64,000 nucleotides of DNA from Spirosoma validum (lineage in GTDB: Bacteria > Bacteroidota > Bacteroidia > Cytophagales > Spirosomataceae), in assembly GCF_014699035.1 (NCBI RefSeq), contig NZ_JACXAA010000002.1, forward strand, positions 310,001 through 374,000, in the 5' to 3' direction. The notes under the pieces are model-generated. The model saw nothing but the letters and a program-made list of their open reading frames with translations. It had not been told where the DNA came from and did no database searches. Made by a program: the position numbers and the translations under genes. Positions within the stretch are counted from its first letter, which is position 1, and every line of letters starts with the position of its first letter. Positions 15,843-24,952 of this stretch are shown piece after piece.

Positions 15843-16865
15843 TTAGCTGCTTCGTACTGATGATGTACGGATAATAAGTTGCGTATCAAATACAATAGTT
15901 TCACTATTTACTTCATCCTTACTTTCAATCTGACGCAATAATAAGCGGACTGTTTCAGCTGCCATCTCTGTAATCGGTTGATTTATACTACTTAGAGTAG
16001 GTGAAAAAAAGGCCGATACTGGTTCGTTATTGAAGCTAACGATGGCTATATCCTTCGGTATAACCAATCCTTTCTGTTGCATCGCGTACAGCGCTGGATA
16101 AGCAATCCGATCACTTATAGTAACGACCCCATCGGGTGGATTGGGCAAACTCATCAGCGCCAGAGTTTGTAAGATCGTGTTTTCATTGGTGTAATCACAG
16201 TGCCGTACGTATTGACCGCCAGCCGTTACGTTATGTTGGGCAGCAGCTGCTAAATACCCTTCAATTCGTTGGCTGCTTAAGGATAACTGGGGCGGTCCCG
16301 CCAAAAATCCAATCCGACGACAACCCTGTTCAATCAAATGCTCGGTTGCTTTAAAAGCAGCTGCCCGATTATCGACCATTACTTTGGACACTGATGTAAT
16401 ATCGGCTGTACGGTCAACTAATACGATTGGTATTCCTTTTTTGACTAATCGCTCAACATGATCAAAGGTAGAGGTATCACGGGAAAGCGAAAGAACAAGC
16501 CCCTCTACCTGGCTGCGCAGCAGGTTTTGGATACTGATGGTTTCGCGTACGTACGACTCATTAGTTTGGGCCACCAAGACGCTATAACCCGCCTGCATAA
16601 AGGCTTCTTCCAGGCTGTTTAGCATAGCCGAGAAATAATGGTATGATAAGTTAGGGAAAATAATGCCGATTGTTTTGGTACGGCTTTTTACCAGATTTTT
16701 CGCCAATTGATTAGGCTGATAATCCAGTTCCTCCGCCAATCGTATCACGGCCTTACGTGTATCGGGATGAATCTCCGGCATATCACGTAGTGCCCGTGAA
16801 ACGGTTGAAATAGATATATTCAATTTGCGGGCGATGTCTTTGATCGTTACAGGTGTGTTTTTCAT
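15843..16865 (-). CDS. LacI family transcriptional regulator
   Basis: A 340-aa regulator starting at ATG 16865 (MKNTPVTIKDIARK); ATG 16877 is in frame four codons upstream but less typical. The N-terminal LacI HTH reads TIKDIARKLNISISTVSRAL, then the hinge helix NQLAKNLVKSRTKTIG, then a periplasmic-binding-protein-like sensor domain with the typical GIIFPNLSYHYF, DGVVTISD and SINQPI motifs. It is divergent from the sigma/FecR/SusC operon and separated by 432 bp that contain two LacI-type palindromes, so it probably represses or autoregulates in response to a sugar acid released by the locus. Confidence 0.9.
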   Translation of the reverse strand: MKNTPVTIKDIARKLNISISTVSRALRDMPEIHPDTRKAVIRLAEELDYQPNQLAKNLVKSRTKTIGIIFPNLSYHYFSAMLNSLEEAFMQAGYSVLVAQTNESYVRETISIQNLLRSQVEGLVLSLSRDTSTFDHVERLVKKGIPIVLVDRTADITSVSKVMVDNRAAAFKATEHLIEQGCRRIGFLAGPPQLSLSSQRIEGYLAAAAQHNVTAGGQYVRHCDYTNENTILQTLALMSLPNPPDGVVTISDRIAYPALYAMQQKGLVIPKDIAIVSFNNEPVSAFFSPTLSSINQPITEMAAETVRLLLRQIESKDEVNSETIVFDTQLIIRTSSVRSS

Positions 16866-16918
16866 AAAGTGCAGCAATCGCTGAAATATTACTTTTTCAA
16901 TAAAGAGCTCTCGGGGAA

Positions 16919-16930
16919 TTAAACGTTTAA
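16919..16930. promoter_or_regulatory. LacI-type half-operator palindrome TTAAACGTTTAA
   Basis: A perfect 12-bp palindrome with the AACGTT core found in LacI-family operators, 54 bp upstream of the LacI-family start. It shares the AAACGTTT core with the larger palindrome at 17003, which suggests that both bind the same regulator and form an autoregulatory pair. Confidence 0.5.
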
Positions 16931-17002
16931 GTGATAAGACACACGTCGTGTGAGCAATTGTACACGGAAAATTTTAATCTTTTTTGGTCATAATTCCATA
17001 AT

Positions 17003-17026
17003 GCAAACGTTTCCGGAAACGTTTGC
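17003..17026. promoter_or_regulatory. 24-bp perfect palindrome, LacI-family operator
   Basis: The half-site is GCAAACGTTTCC, followed exactly by its reverse complement. Each half itself contains AAACGTTT. It lies in the divergent intergenic region, 138 bp upstream of the LacI-family start and 272 bp upstream of the sigma factor gene. The remaining ~400 bp here hold no gene that I can see. Confidence 0.75.
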
Positions 17027-17297
17027 AAAAAAATATACGGTTTAAGACTCGTTTTTTTGCATGAAATAGCTTGCTGTCTTGTACTTATGGAGTATTTTAG
17101 TAGAATATATTCAAGAAACAGATCATAGAGGATTTTGAATAAACATTTATCAAGTTTCCTTACTTTACTAGGTGAATTGTATTTTGCCGCGATATTGTGC
17201 TTTTGAATATACGTATCGGTAAGACTTTCATTAATGTCGCTTGTTTAAATTGCGTCAGAATTGTACAACATTAACTTAAAGTATTTACCAATTAATC

Positions 17298-17891
17298 ATG
17301 GCTAACTCGGTGTCAATTCCTGCGGATGAACAAACCATGGCACAATTGTGGGCTCGGTTTCGAGCGGATGATGAGAAAGCCTTTGATCAACTGGTGGAAG
17401 CTAGGTACCGGGTATTATTTAATTACGCCACCCGGTTTACCAAAGACAGGGATTTGATTAAGGATTGTATTCAGGATTTATTTCTGGAGCTCTGGAATCG
17501 ACGCAAGGCGATTGTCGATACACCTTATGTGACTATTTATCTAATCAAGGCGCTACGGAACAATCTGCTGCGAAAACTCCGTCGGGAACGGGATTGGGCT
17601 CTTGCAGTTAAAGAAGATCCAGAAAATGACATTTACCATATAGACGAGCTTACTGCCGAAGTTACCTGGATTGCTGGAGAAACACAGCTCAGTACCGAGC
17701 AAAATTTACGAGAAGCTGTTTCTCATTTACCGAAACGGCAGCAGGAAGTTGTGTTCCTGAAATTTTACGAAGGACTTTCCAATGACGATATTGCCCAAGT
17801 GATGGATGTTGAAAAACAAACCGTCGCTAATTTTCTCTACCGGGCAATGACTCAGCTTCGCAATTCCTTGCCTATCCGTCTTTTCTCATAG
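17298..17891 (+). CDS. ECF sigma factor, FecI-like
   Basis: A 197-aa RNA polymerase sigma-70 factor with region 2 (about 27-95, including LFNYATRFTKDRDLIKDCIQDLFLELW) and region 4 (about 135-190, including VVFLKFYEGLSNDDIAQVMDVEKQTVANFLYRAM). It has the length and layout of Bacteroidota FecI-type sigma factors that, with a FecR anti-sigma factor and a SusC-like receptor, form a surface-signalling chain. The FecR and SusC genes follow directly. It likely directs transcription of susC and the downstream PUL genes when substrate binds the receptor. Confidence 0.93.
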   Translation: MANSVSIPADEQTMAQLWARFRADDEKAFDQLVEARYRVLFNYATRFTKDRDLIKDCIQDLFLELWNRRKAIVDTPYVTIYLIKALRNNLLRKLRRERDWALAVKEDPENDIYHIDELTAEVTWIAGETQLSTEQNLREAVSHLPKRQQEVVFLKFYEGLSNDDIAQVMDVEKQTVANFLYRAMTQLRNSLPIRLFS

Positions 17892-17918
17892 CAGACGCAT
17901 CCATTAAGCTCATATTTC

Positions 17919-17961
17919 TGCCCCTGTTTAAAGCTTAGCACTTTGAGCAGGGGCATTTTCT
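17919..17961 (+). terminator. Hairpin between sigma factor and FecR genes
   Basis: TGCCCCTGTTTAAAG (17919-17933) pairs with CTTTGAGCAGGGGCA (17941-17955), with two mismatches in 15 and a 7-base loop; the outer 8 bp are perfect. TTTTC follows directly. It ends or attenuates transcription after the sigma gene, separating it from fecR by 214 bp. Confidence 0.7.
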
Positions 17962-18104
17962 TGTCGTTCATTCGAATAAATAAAAGCTACTTGACCGCGT
18001 CATCATTCTCTTCAAAAATTTTATGAAAAAAATCTGTGAAAAAGAGTATGATCAGAAATCATTTGTCTACTTCCTACTAAACAGGGAAATTGCCAGCCGC
18101 ATCC

Positions 18105-19229
18105 ATGCCTGATTATACCAAGTACACGTTCGATGACTTTGTGCTGGATAGCCGCTTTCGACAGTGGGTACTAACCAACTCACCTGCCGAACAGGCTTTC
18201 TGGAATCAATGGCTACAGACCAATCCCGACAAAGTGGATATGGTACTGGCCGCTCGTCATTACGTCACTCAGTTGCAGCAGGCGCAGGAAGAGCTATCGG
18301 ATGAGGAACTGGCCACGGAGGTAAGCCGTATTCGGATCAACCGGCAGAAAGCTCAGGATCTGAACGAATTAGAATTGGTACCAGAGTGGCAACCGAGACC
18401 CAGCCGATTTTCAGGCTGGTTGCGTATCGCAGCCGCTGTTCTGCTGGTTGGTTTTGGAACGTTAGCTTTTTTTTACTGGCGCACACCCGATACGCCCATA
18501 GCTGTTTATCAGCAAGTCATTGAGAAGAAGGTTGGTACGTTACAGGAAGTTCGGAACAGCACAAATGCCAGTCAGTTAGTTCGTCTGCCCGATGGAAGCA
18601 AGGTAACCCTCTACCGGGGTAGCCAGATCAGTTTTCCACGCACGTTTACGGCTCGACAACGTGAAGTGTTTCTAGTTGGGGAAGCGTTTTTTGAAGTAAT
18701 ACGTCGCCCAAAGCAACCCTTTATGGTATATACAAACCAGCTAACGACGCAGGTTCTAGGCACTAGCTTTACCGTACGGGCCTATCCCAACGATAAGGAA
18801 GCCAAAGTGATCGTTCGAACGGGAAAAGTATCGGTTTTTAAGACCCCACTCACCGGAAATCTGGGCAACGTAGCTCCAAACGAACCGGCGCTGATTCTAA
18901 CCCCAAACCAACAGGTAACGTTTCAGGCGAAGGATCAGCAATTGGAACGGTCATTAGTGGCCATGCCGGAGCCTGTCGCAACGCTACCCGGCCAGCCTCA
19001 GTCGCTGATGTTCGAGCATACGCCGGTCGTTACGGTGTTTAAAAAGTTGGAAGCCACATATGGTATCGTCATTAATTACGACACTGACCTGCTGGCGGGT
19101 TGCGAGCTGACCGCCGAATTTGGGGCTGAATCATTGTTTGAGAAGCTGGATCTCATTTGTCGGGCAACCGATTCGCATTATGAGGTAATTGATGCGCAGA
19201 TTGTTGTCTATAGCAAAGGGTGCCGGTGA
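18105..19229 (+). CDS. FecR-family anti-sigma factor
   Basis: A 374-aa inner-membrane protein. ATG 18105 (MPDYTKYTFDDFV) is the better start, since the frame upstream offers only TTG 18090. An N-terminal cytoplasmic anti-sigma region (about 1-105) precedes a single transmembrane helix (LRIAAAVLLVGFGTLAFFYW). The periplasmic FecR domain follows, with LPDGSKVTLYRGSQISFP and VLGTSFTVRAY, and a C-terminal STN-like segment (about 300-374). It should bind the upstream sigma factor and release it on a signal from the SusC receptor, whose N-terminal STN domain it would contact. Confidence 0.9.
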   Translation: MPDYTKYTFDDFVLDSRFRQWVLTNSPAEQAFWNQWLQTNPDKVDMVLAARHYVTQLQQAQEELSDEELATEVSRIRINRQKAQDLNELELVPEWQPRPSRFSGWLRIAAAVLLVGFGTLAFFYWRTPDTPIAVYQQVIEKKVGTLQEVRNSTNASQLVRLPDGSKVTLYRGSQISFPRTFTARQREVFLVGEAFFEVIRRPKQPFMVYTNQLTTQVLGTSFTVRAYPNDKEAKVIVRTGKVSVFKTPLTGNLGNVAPNEPALILTPNQQVTFQAKDQQLERSLVAMPEPVATLPGQPQSLMFEHTPVVTVFKKLEATYGIVINYDTDLLAGCELTAEFGAESLFEKLDLICRATDSHYEVIDAQIVVYSKGCR

Positions 19230-19378
19230 GGTGGATCTGGTCAGCCAAATTAATATAACTACTCTAAACCTACAGAATCCTATGAACCTGTCTAATTTTT
19301 TGCTGCTCCTACACTAGCCTGCGCGCTCAGTGCCTATAGGCTACGACTGTCTAATCAACCCAGTTTCCTTTTTTAACT

Positions 19379-19449
19379 CCCCAGTCCAATACAACGGTTT
19401 AAATCCAGACACTCCGCATCTGCGGTCCGACTGGGTAAGGGGATTTTTT
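19379..19449 (+). promoter_or_regulatory. Terminator/attenuator-like hairpin in the susC leader
   Basis: CCCAGTC (19380-19386) pairs with GACTGGG (19429-19435). A smaller hairpin, CCGCA-TC-TGCGG, lies inside at 19414-19425, and GGGGATTTTTT follows at 19438-19449. It stands 36 bp before the SusC start. It could end transcription from fecR or act as a leader attenuator. The 255 bp between fecR and susC hold no gene. Confidence 0.4.
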
Positions 19450-19484
19450 GTGCCAAACGTAAACGAGTATATTTCCTTACTTCT

Positions 19485-22400
19485 ATGCGAATCAATACAA
19501 AACCACGGGTGATTTTCGAAAAAATCATGCGAACAGCGTTTTATCAGGTCTTCATTCTAGTCTGGTGTTCCAGTCTGGTGCTGGCCTTCGATGGTAGGGG
19601 ACAGGAGGTCTTAAACCGACCTATTTCTGTATCCATTGAAAACCTGCAAATTGAGCAGGCTGTCAAAAAAATCGGCAAGCTGGCGTCAGTCAGGTTTATT
19701 TACAGTCCACAGGTCATCCGCTCTGACCGAAAGGTGAGCTTGTCGGTGCAGAATCAGCCGCTTTCTGAGGTTCTCAATTCGCTACTCACACCGCTTCACG
19801 TTACCTACGAAGTGGTTGGTTCGCAGATCATTTTACGGAATGTGGAACCACGTAGCGCCGTGCCGTCTACGGAGACGCCAGCTACCGCAGCCGACGAAAC
19901 CATTACCGGTACCGTAACCGACGAAAACAACGCTCCCTTACCAGGTGTAACAATTGCCGTAAAAGGAACGTCTCGCGGTACAACAACCGATGCTCAGGGC
20001 CAGTTTTCGCTCAGTGTCCCCAGCCCGGACGTAACGTTGGTGTTTTCATTCGTTGGCTATGTAAATCAGGAGGTGAGCGCCGGTAACCGGACTCAATTAG
20101 CCATCAAATTAGCCCCGGATACGAAAAGCTTACAAGAGGTTGTGGTGGTTGGTTACGGGACGCAGAAGAAAGCAACCTTAACCGGGGCTATCGCTACGGT
20201 AGATGCCAAGACGTTTCAGGACAGAGGCCCAATTGCCAGTCCACTGGCCGCTTTGCAGGGACAGGTGCCGGGCGTAGCGGTCACCCGAAGTTCGTCGCAG
20301 CCAGGTCGCGAAGGCTGGAGCTTTTTAATCCGGGGCAACTCATCCGTCAATTCGACAGAACCGCTGATTATCGTCGATGGCTTACCGATTCCGAGTGCCA
20401 GTGCGCTGAACTCATTCAACCCCGCTGACATTGACAATATTTCCTTTTTGAAAGACGCAGCGGCTGCTATTTATGGAGCTCGTGCCGCTGGTGGTGTTGT
20501 ACTTATTACGACCAAACGGGCTAAATTAGGTAAGGCCATCATCGAATATAACGGATCAGTTTCGCGAAAAGTAATTGGCTTACAGCCTAAACTGGTTGAT
20601 GTAAACGGCTGGGGACCCATGATTAAAGAAGCGCGGGAGGCTGATGCTTTCGCTCCTACAGATATCTGGATAAATCTGGCGAACGCAGCCATCTATGCCA
20701 AAAAGAACGGTATCAACAACCTAACCTACGCACAGTGGACAGCCGCTGGTTACACTGGCTTTACGGATGTCAAAGACTTTTCGTTTTTCGACGGCACCAT
20801 GCAGGATATATTGTGGGGAAATGCTACGTCGCAGGAACATCAGTTGAGTGTTTCATCTCGATCTGATAAAGCGGGTTACCGTATTTCACTAGGCTATCTC
20901 AATGATGGCAGTTTACTTCGGTGGGGTAATAACTCTAACCAACGATATAACCTGCGCCTAGTGAACGATTATCAGGTATCGCCTAAACTCAAGATCGAAT
21001 CAAATATCTCGCTGGAAAAAAATGACATCATCCAGCCATCTAACATCGGAGCCGTTTTGAACAACGGTATCCAGCCCGGATTACCGACCTCAACCATCGA
21101 TGGCAAAGCATACGTATGGGGGTCAGGAATTGCCAACGCGGCTCCTAACAACATCGCACAGTTTGGAGGTGACGCCAAAGAATATAACACTAGATTAAAT
21201 ACGAACTTTAGTGCTACGTATACCTTTACCCAAAAGCTTAAAGCCGTAGCTACGGCTGGATACTATTTTCACAATGCCGACTACCGGACCAATGAAGATC
21301 TGATTCCATTTTACGACTACAGTGGCACCCAGCTTATTTCGACCTTAACGCCGTCAGGTGCCAACCGAAGTTTTTACCAACGGGCAGCCCGTCGGGAAGC
21401 GTACTATAATCTCAACGCTTATCTGGATTACGGAACCTCTTTCGGCAACGACCATAGCCTTAATCTAACGGCGGGCGCTCAGTATGAGCGTGACGAAGTT
21501 AACAGCTTTCTGACCCGTACGCAGGACATCCTGGCGGGCGTACCGACTTCTCTGGCGCTGGGAACGGGCGATGCGGCTTCACGTACGAACACAGAAGCGC
21601 AAAACCACTACGCTCTTGCAGGCTACTTTGGTCGGGCCAACTACACTTTTCGGAATAAATATCTCCTGGAAGGCAACTTCCGTTACGATGGCTCCTCAAA
21701 GTTCAGCGCAGAAAATCGCTGGAAACTTTTTGGTGGGGTGCTTGCAGCTTGGCGAATCTCGCAGGAAGAATTCATGAAAAATATTCCATTCATCAATGAA
21801 CTGAAGCTACGGGCATCGGTCGGCACTACAGGGAATCAAAGTGGTATCGGTCTGTATGATTACATCCAGTTACTCAATTTAAGCTCATCGCCGGGCGGTA
21901 CGAATTCCGGATACCCAATTCTGGGTACGTCACCCGCTGTTCGCGTAGCGCCGGGTGGTCTGGTTGCGTTAGACAGAACCTGGGAGCGTGTCAGAACAAC
22001 TAACTTCGGACTGGACTTTTCAGTACTGAAAAACCGCCTGTCAGGTGCAGCTGAGTATTTTATCAAGAACAACGATAACATGCTCATTGCCCGCACCTAC
22101 CCGACTGTTCTAGGCTCAACGGCACCAGCCGGTAATAACGGTAATCTGGTAACGAAAGGCTGGGAAGTATCGCTCAACTGGCGGGGCAGCGTCGGCCAGC
22201 TAAACTACCGGTTTGGTGGAAATGTCTCTGACTTCACGAACAAATTGGTTGATTTTGGTGGACAGACACTATTCAATAGCAATAACCGTGGCCTGAACAG
22301 CGCCGTGGAGGGTTACCCGATCAATTCGTATTTCGGCCTGGAATATGCCGGACGTATCCAGACGCAGGAGCAACTGGAAGCCTATAAAAAGCTGATTCCT

Positions 22401-23063
22401 GGCAATAACATCGGTATTCCCAGTGGAACGGCCCGTAACGCGTCGCTTCAACTGGGCGACAACATGTTCAGAGACCTCAACGGCGATGGTAAGCTTACGT
22501 TCGAAGGCGACGCAAAATACCTGGGTACCGACAATCCACGAATGATCTATGGTATCAATGGTGGACTCGATTACAAAGGATTTGACTTCAATTTTATTTT
22601 CCAGGGTGTTGGCGAACGGACCATCATTCGGGATGGAAACTGGCGGATTCCGGCAGCTGTTCTTTTCCAGGCCCAAAATTCGGCTTATTTGAATCAGTGG
22701 TGGACACCCGAACGGACGGACGCCCGCCTGCCCCGTATCTCGTCAACCGGAACGATCAATAACTACAACTACATCCCGTCGGATTGGGTAGCCGAAAATG
22801 GTGCTTACCTCCGGCTGAAGAATCTGGTCTTTGGATACACACTTCCCCAGAAACTAACCCAGAAAGCTCGTATTCAGCGACTACGGTTGTATTACTCAGG
22901 TAACGATTTATGGGAGATCTCAAAGATCACCGACGGTTGGGACCCCGAGGCTTCACGCACCGTATCAAACACGGGCGATACGAATAACAACAACCAAAGT
23001 ACATTCAGCCAGCGATTTCCCTTCTACCGATTTCACACGGTCGGCATCAACCTGACTTTTTAA
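19485..23063 (+). CDS. SusC/RagA family TonB-dependent outer-membrane receptor with STN domain
   Basis: A 1192-aa receptor that imports oligosaccharides across the outer membrane together with its SusD partner. After a signal peptide (~residues 15-38) comes an STN domain (about 42-115), the part that signals to FecR. A carboxypeptidase-D-like/CNA-B domain follows (about 135-215, ITGTVTDENNAPLPGVTI). Next are the TonB-box/plug region starting LQEVVVVGYGTQKKATLTGAI and the SusC-type plug, and then the 22-strand barrel ending in FHTVGINLTF with a terminal aromatic residue. The STN domain and the neighbouring sigma/FecR pair show that this is a transducing receptor. Start: ATG 19485, or ATG 19527, which would begin MRTAFYQVF. 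Confidence 0.95.
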   Translation: MRINTKPRVIFEKIMRTAFYQVFILVWCSSLVLAFDGRGQEVLNRPISVSIENLQIEQAVKKIGKLASVRFIYSPQVIRSDRKVSLSVQNQPLSEVLNSLLTPLHVTYEVVGSQIILRNVEPRSAVPSTETPATAADETITGTVTDENNAPLPGVTIAVKGTSRGTTTDAQGQFSLSVPSPDVTLVFSFVGYVNQEVSAGNRTQLAIKLAPDTKSLQEVVVVGYGTQKKATLTGAIATVDAKTFQDRGPIASPLAALQGQVPGVAVTRSSSQPGREGWSFLIRGNSSVNSTEPLIIVDGLPIPSASALNSFNPADIDNISFLKDAAAAIYGARAAGGVVLITTKRAKLGKAIIEYNGSVSRKVIGLQPKLVDVNGWGPMIKEAREADAFAPTDIWINLANAAIYAKKNGINNLTYAQWTAAGYTGFTDVKDFSFFDGTMQDILWGNATSQEHQLSVSSRSDKAGYRISLGYLNDGSLLRWGNNSNQRYNLRLVNDYQVSPKLKIESNISLEKNDIIQPSNIGAVLNNGIQPGLPTSTIDGKAYVWGSGIANAAPNNIAQFGGDAKEYNTRLNTNFSATYTFTQKLKAVATAGYYFHNADYRTNEDLIPFYDYSGTQLISTLTPSGANRSFYQRAARREAYYNLNAYLDYGTSFGNDHSLNLTAGAQYERDEVNSFLTRTQDILAGVPTSLALGTGDAASRTNTEAQNHYALAGYFGRANYTFRNKYLLEGNFRYDGSSKFSAENRWKLFGGVLAAWRISQEEFMKNIPFINELKLRASVGTTGNQSGIGLYDYIQLLNLSSSPGGTNSGYPILGTSPAVRVAPGGLVALDRTWERVRTTNFGLDFSVLKNRLSGAAEYFIKNNDNMLIARTYPTVLGSTAPAGNNGNLVTKGWEVSLNWRGSVGQLNYRFGGNVSDFTNKLVDFGGQTLFNSNNRGLNSAVEGYPINSYFGLEYAGRIQTQEQLEAYKKLIPGNNIGIPSGTARNASLQLGDNMFRDLNGDGKLTFEGDAKYLGTDNPRMIYGINGGLDYKGFDFNFIFQGVGERTIIRDGNWRIPAAVLFQAQNSAYLNQWWTPERTDARLPRISSTGTINNYNYIPSDWVAENGAYLRLKNLVFGYTLPQKLTQKARIQRLRLYYSGNDLWEISKITDGWDPEASRTVSNTGDTNNNNQSTFSQRFPFYRFHTVGINLTF

Positions 23064-23082
23064 CCCGCAGCACGGCAGCAAC

Positions 23083-24846
23083 ATGAAAAATACACGAATA
23101 AAACCCATCACGCTGATTGCGGGAATCCTGGTATTCCTCCAGTTCAGTTGCAACAAGCTGGTAGACCTGAAACCCATCAACGAAATTTCAGATGCCAGTT
23201 ACTGGAATACACCTGATCAGTTCAAACTGGCCGCAAATGAGTTTTATACCTACCTGACCAGTTTTGCTCAGGTGCTTTATGATCCAACGCCAACCGCCAG
23301 CGTAGCCGGTAGCCCGCACTCTGACATCCGCGCTGATTTTGTCGGGCAACGCACGCCCTATAGCAATGGTAGCTATTCATTACTGGCCACGGATGTCAAC
23401 TGGAACAATAGTTATTCGCGGCTCCGAGCGATCAATTATCTTCTTGAAAAAGCTGCTACGTATCCGGGTCAGGCTGATATTACTCAATATGTAGCCGAGG
23501 CTAAGTTTTTCCGGGCCTATGTTTACTTCGATCTATTGCAGCAGTTTGGCGGTGTACCCATCGTCACCAAATCATTGTCAGTCGATTCGCCCGAATTGCA
23601 GACTCCCCGTAACAGCCGTGATGAAGTGGTCGATTTAATTGTGAAAGACCTGGAAGAAGCCATTGCTGCTCTACCCCTGGAAAGCGCTATTACGGCAGCA
23701 AACAAAGGTCGCGTGAGCAAAGGAGCTGCTCAGTCTTTTTTAGCGCGTGTAGGCTTGTATGAGGGTACGTGGCAAAAGTATCGCAACAACAGCGCCCGGG
23801 CGAATCCGCTCCTCGATAAAGCAATTGCCAATAGCAACACGGTTATCACCAGTGCGCAGTATGAATTATTTGCACCGGTAGCTCTGGGCGATTCAGCGCT
23901 GAAGTACCTGTTCATTCTGGAAAATGAAAAATCGAACCCGGCAAGCATTGGTAAGTCGGCCAACCGTGAATACATTCTGTCTAACCGCTACGATTACACC
24001 CTACGGCAAATTCGCCAGAACGTAACGCATACTTGGTTTGGCAGTAGCCTGACCCGCAAGTTTGCTAATCAATTTCTGAGTCAGGACGGCCTACCCATCG
24101 AGAAATCGCCACTCTTCAGAGGTTACGGCACCACCCGTTCGGAATACCAGAATCGGGACAATCGGATGCGGTACACCATGGCTATTGACAGCAGTTATTA
24201 CTGGGATAATGAAAACCCCGGTGCCCGGTCAACGTGGTTAAGTGATGCCGCTGATCGGGCTAGCGGACGTGGGCGGTTCAATAGCACGGTCAATACCGTT
24301 ACGGGTTATGCGAATCAGAAGTGGGGTACCGAACGGCGTTTGAACGACAATGAAGAAGGCTACGACTGGCCCGTGATCCGGCTTGCCGAAGTCTATTTGA
24401 TTTATGCCGAAGCTACCTATGAACGGAACGGTTCCATCAGTGATGCCGACCTGGACAAATCGCTGAACCGGGTTCGAAATCGGGTAAATAAAACCATGCC
24501 TAAACTAAGCAATGCGTTTGCCACAGCGAATGGCCTGGATATACGGACTGAAATCCGCCGGGAACGGAATGTTGAATTATTTCTGGAAGGGTTCCGGATT
24601 GATGACCTCAAACGCTGGAAAACCGCCGAAGTTGAAATGCCACAACCGCTGTTGGGTATCCGCTGGAAAGGTACTCCCTTCGAGCGAAGATGGGTTGTAA
24701 ACGGTACGTCTCCGTATCCGCTTGATGCCGAAGGTAATTTGATTTTTGAAAGTGGTCGGCAGTGGTCGGAAAAAAACTACCTGCTTCCCATTCCTACACA
24801 GCAGATCCAACTGAATCCACAGCTCACCCAGAACTCCGGCTGGTAG
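23083..24846 (+). CDS. SusD/RagB family surface glycan-binding lipoprotein
   Basis: A 587-aa lipoprotein 20 bp after the SusC stop. The signal peptide ends in the lipobox FSC, with Cys23 as lipidation site. The tetratricopeptide-like fold of SusD is supported by the conserved segments YWNTPDQFKLAANEFY, NYLLEKA, AKFFRAYVYFDLLQQFGGVPIVT, RGAAQSFLARVGLY-like repeats, GYDWPVIRLAEVYLIYAEA and LFLEGFRIDDLKRW. It caps the SusC barrel and binds the polysaccharide. The sequence length is normal for the family. Confidence 0.95.
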   Translation: MKNTRIKPITLIAGILVFLQFSCNKLVDLKPINEISDASYWNTPDQFKLAANEFYTYLTSFAQVLYDPTPTASVAGSPHSDIRADFVGQRTPYSNGSYSLLATDVNWNNSYSRLRAINYLLEKAATYPGQADITQYVAEAKFFRAYVYFDLLQQFGGVPIVTKSLSVDSPELQTPRNSRDEVVDLIVKDLEEAIAALPLESAITAANKGRVSKGAAQSFLARVGLYEGTWQKYRNNSARANPLLDKAIANSNTVITSAQYELFAPVALGDSALKYLFILENEKSNPASIGKSANREYILSNRYDYTLRQIRQNVTHTWFGSSLTRKFANQFLSQDGLPIEKSPLFRGYGTTRSEYQNRDNRMRYTMAIDSSYYWDNENPGARSTWLSDAADRASGRGRFNSTVNTVTGYANQKWGTERRLNDNEEGYDWPVIRLAEVYLIYAEATYERNGSISDADLDKSLNRVRNRVNKTMPKLSNAFATANGLDIRTEIRRERNVELFLEGFRIDDLKRWKTAEVEMPQPLLGIRWKGTPFERRWVVNGTSPYPLDAEGNLIFESGRQWSEKNYLLPIPTQQIQLNPQLTQNSGW

Positions 24847-24877
24847 TCAACCCATCACTACGTGCATTCTTTAGGTT

Positions 24878-24905
24878 AGGATTCCCTCTCAAGGGAGGGA
24901 ATCCT
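24878..24905 (+). terminator. Intercistronic hairpin after susD
   Basis: A perfect 11-bp stem, AGGATTCCCTC (24878-24888) with GAGGGAATCCT (24895-24905), and a 6-base loop. The T-rich part starts only about 15 bp later, so this may be an mRNA-stabilising hairpin that favours susCD over downstream genes rather than a true terminator. Confidence 0.5.
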
Positions 24906-24952
24906 TGCTACGCCTTTGCCTTTTGTTTTTACTACGTTTCTCTAAAACCAGT

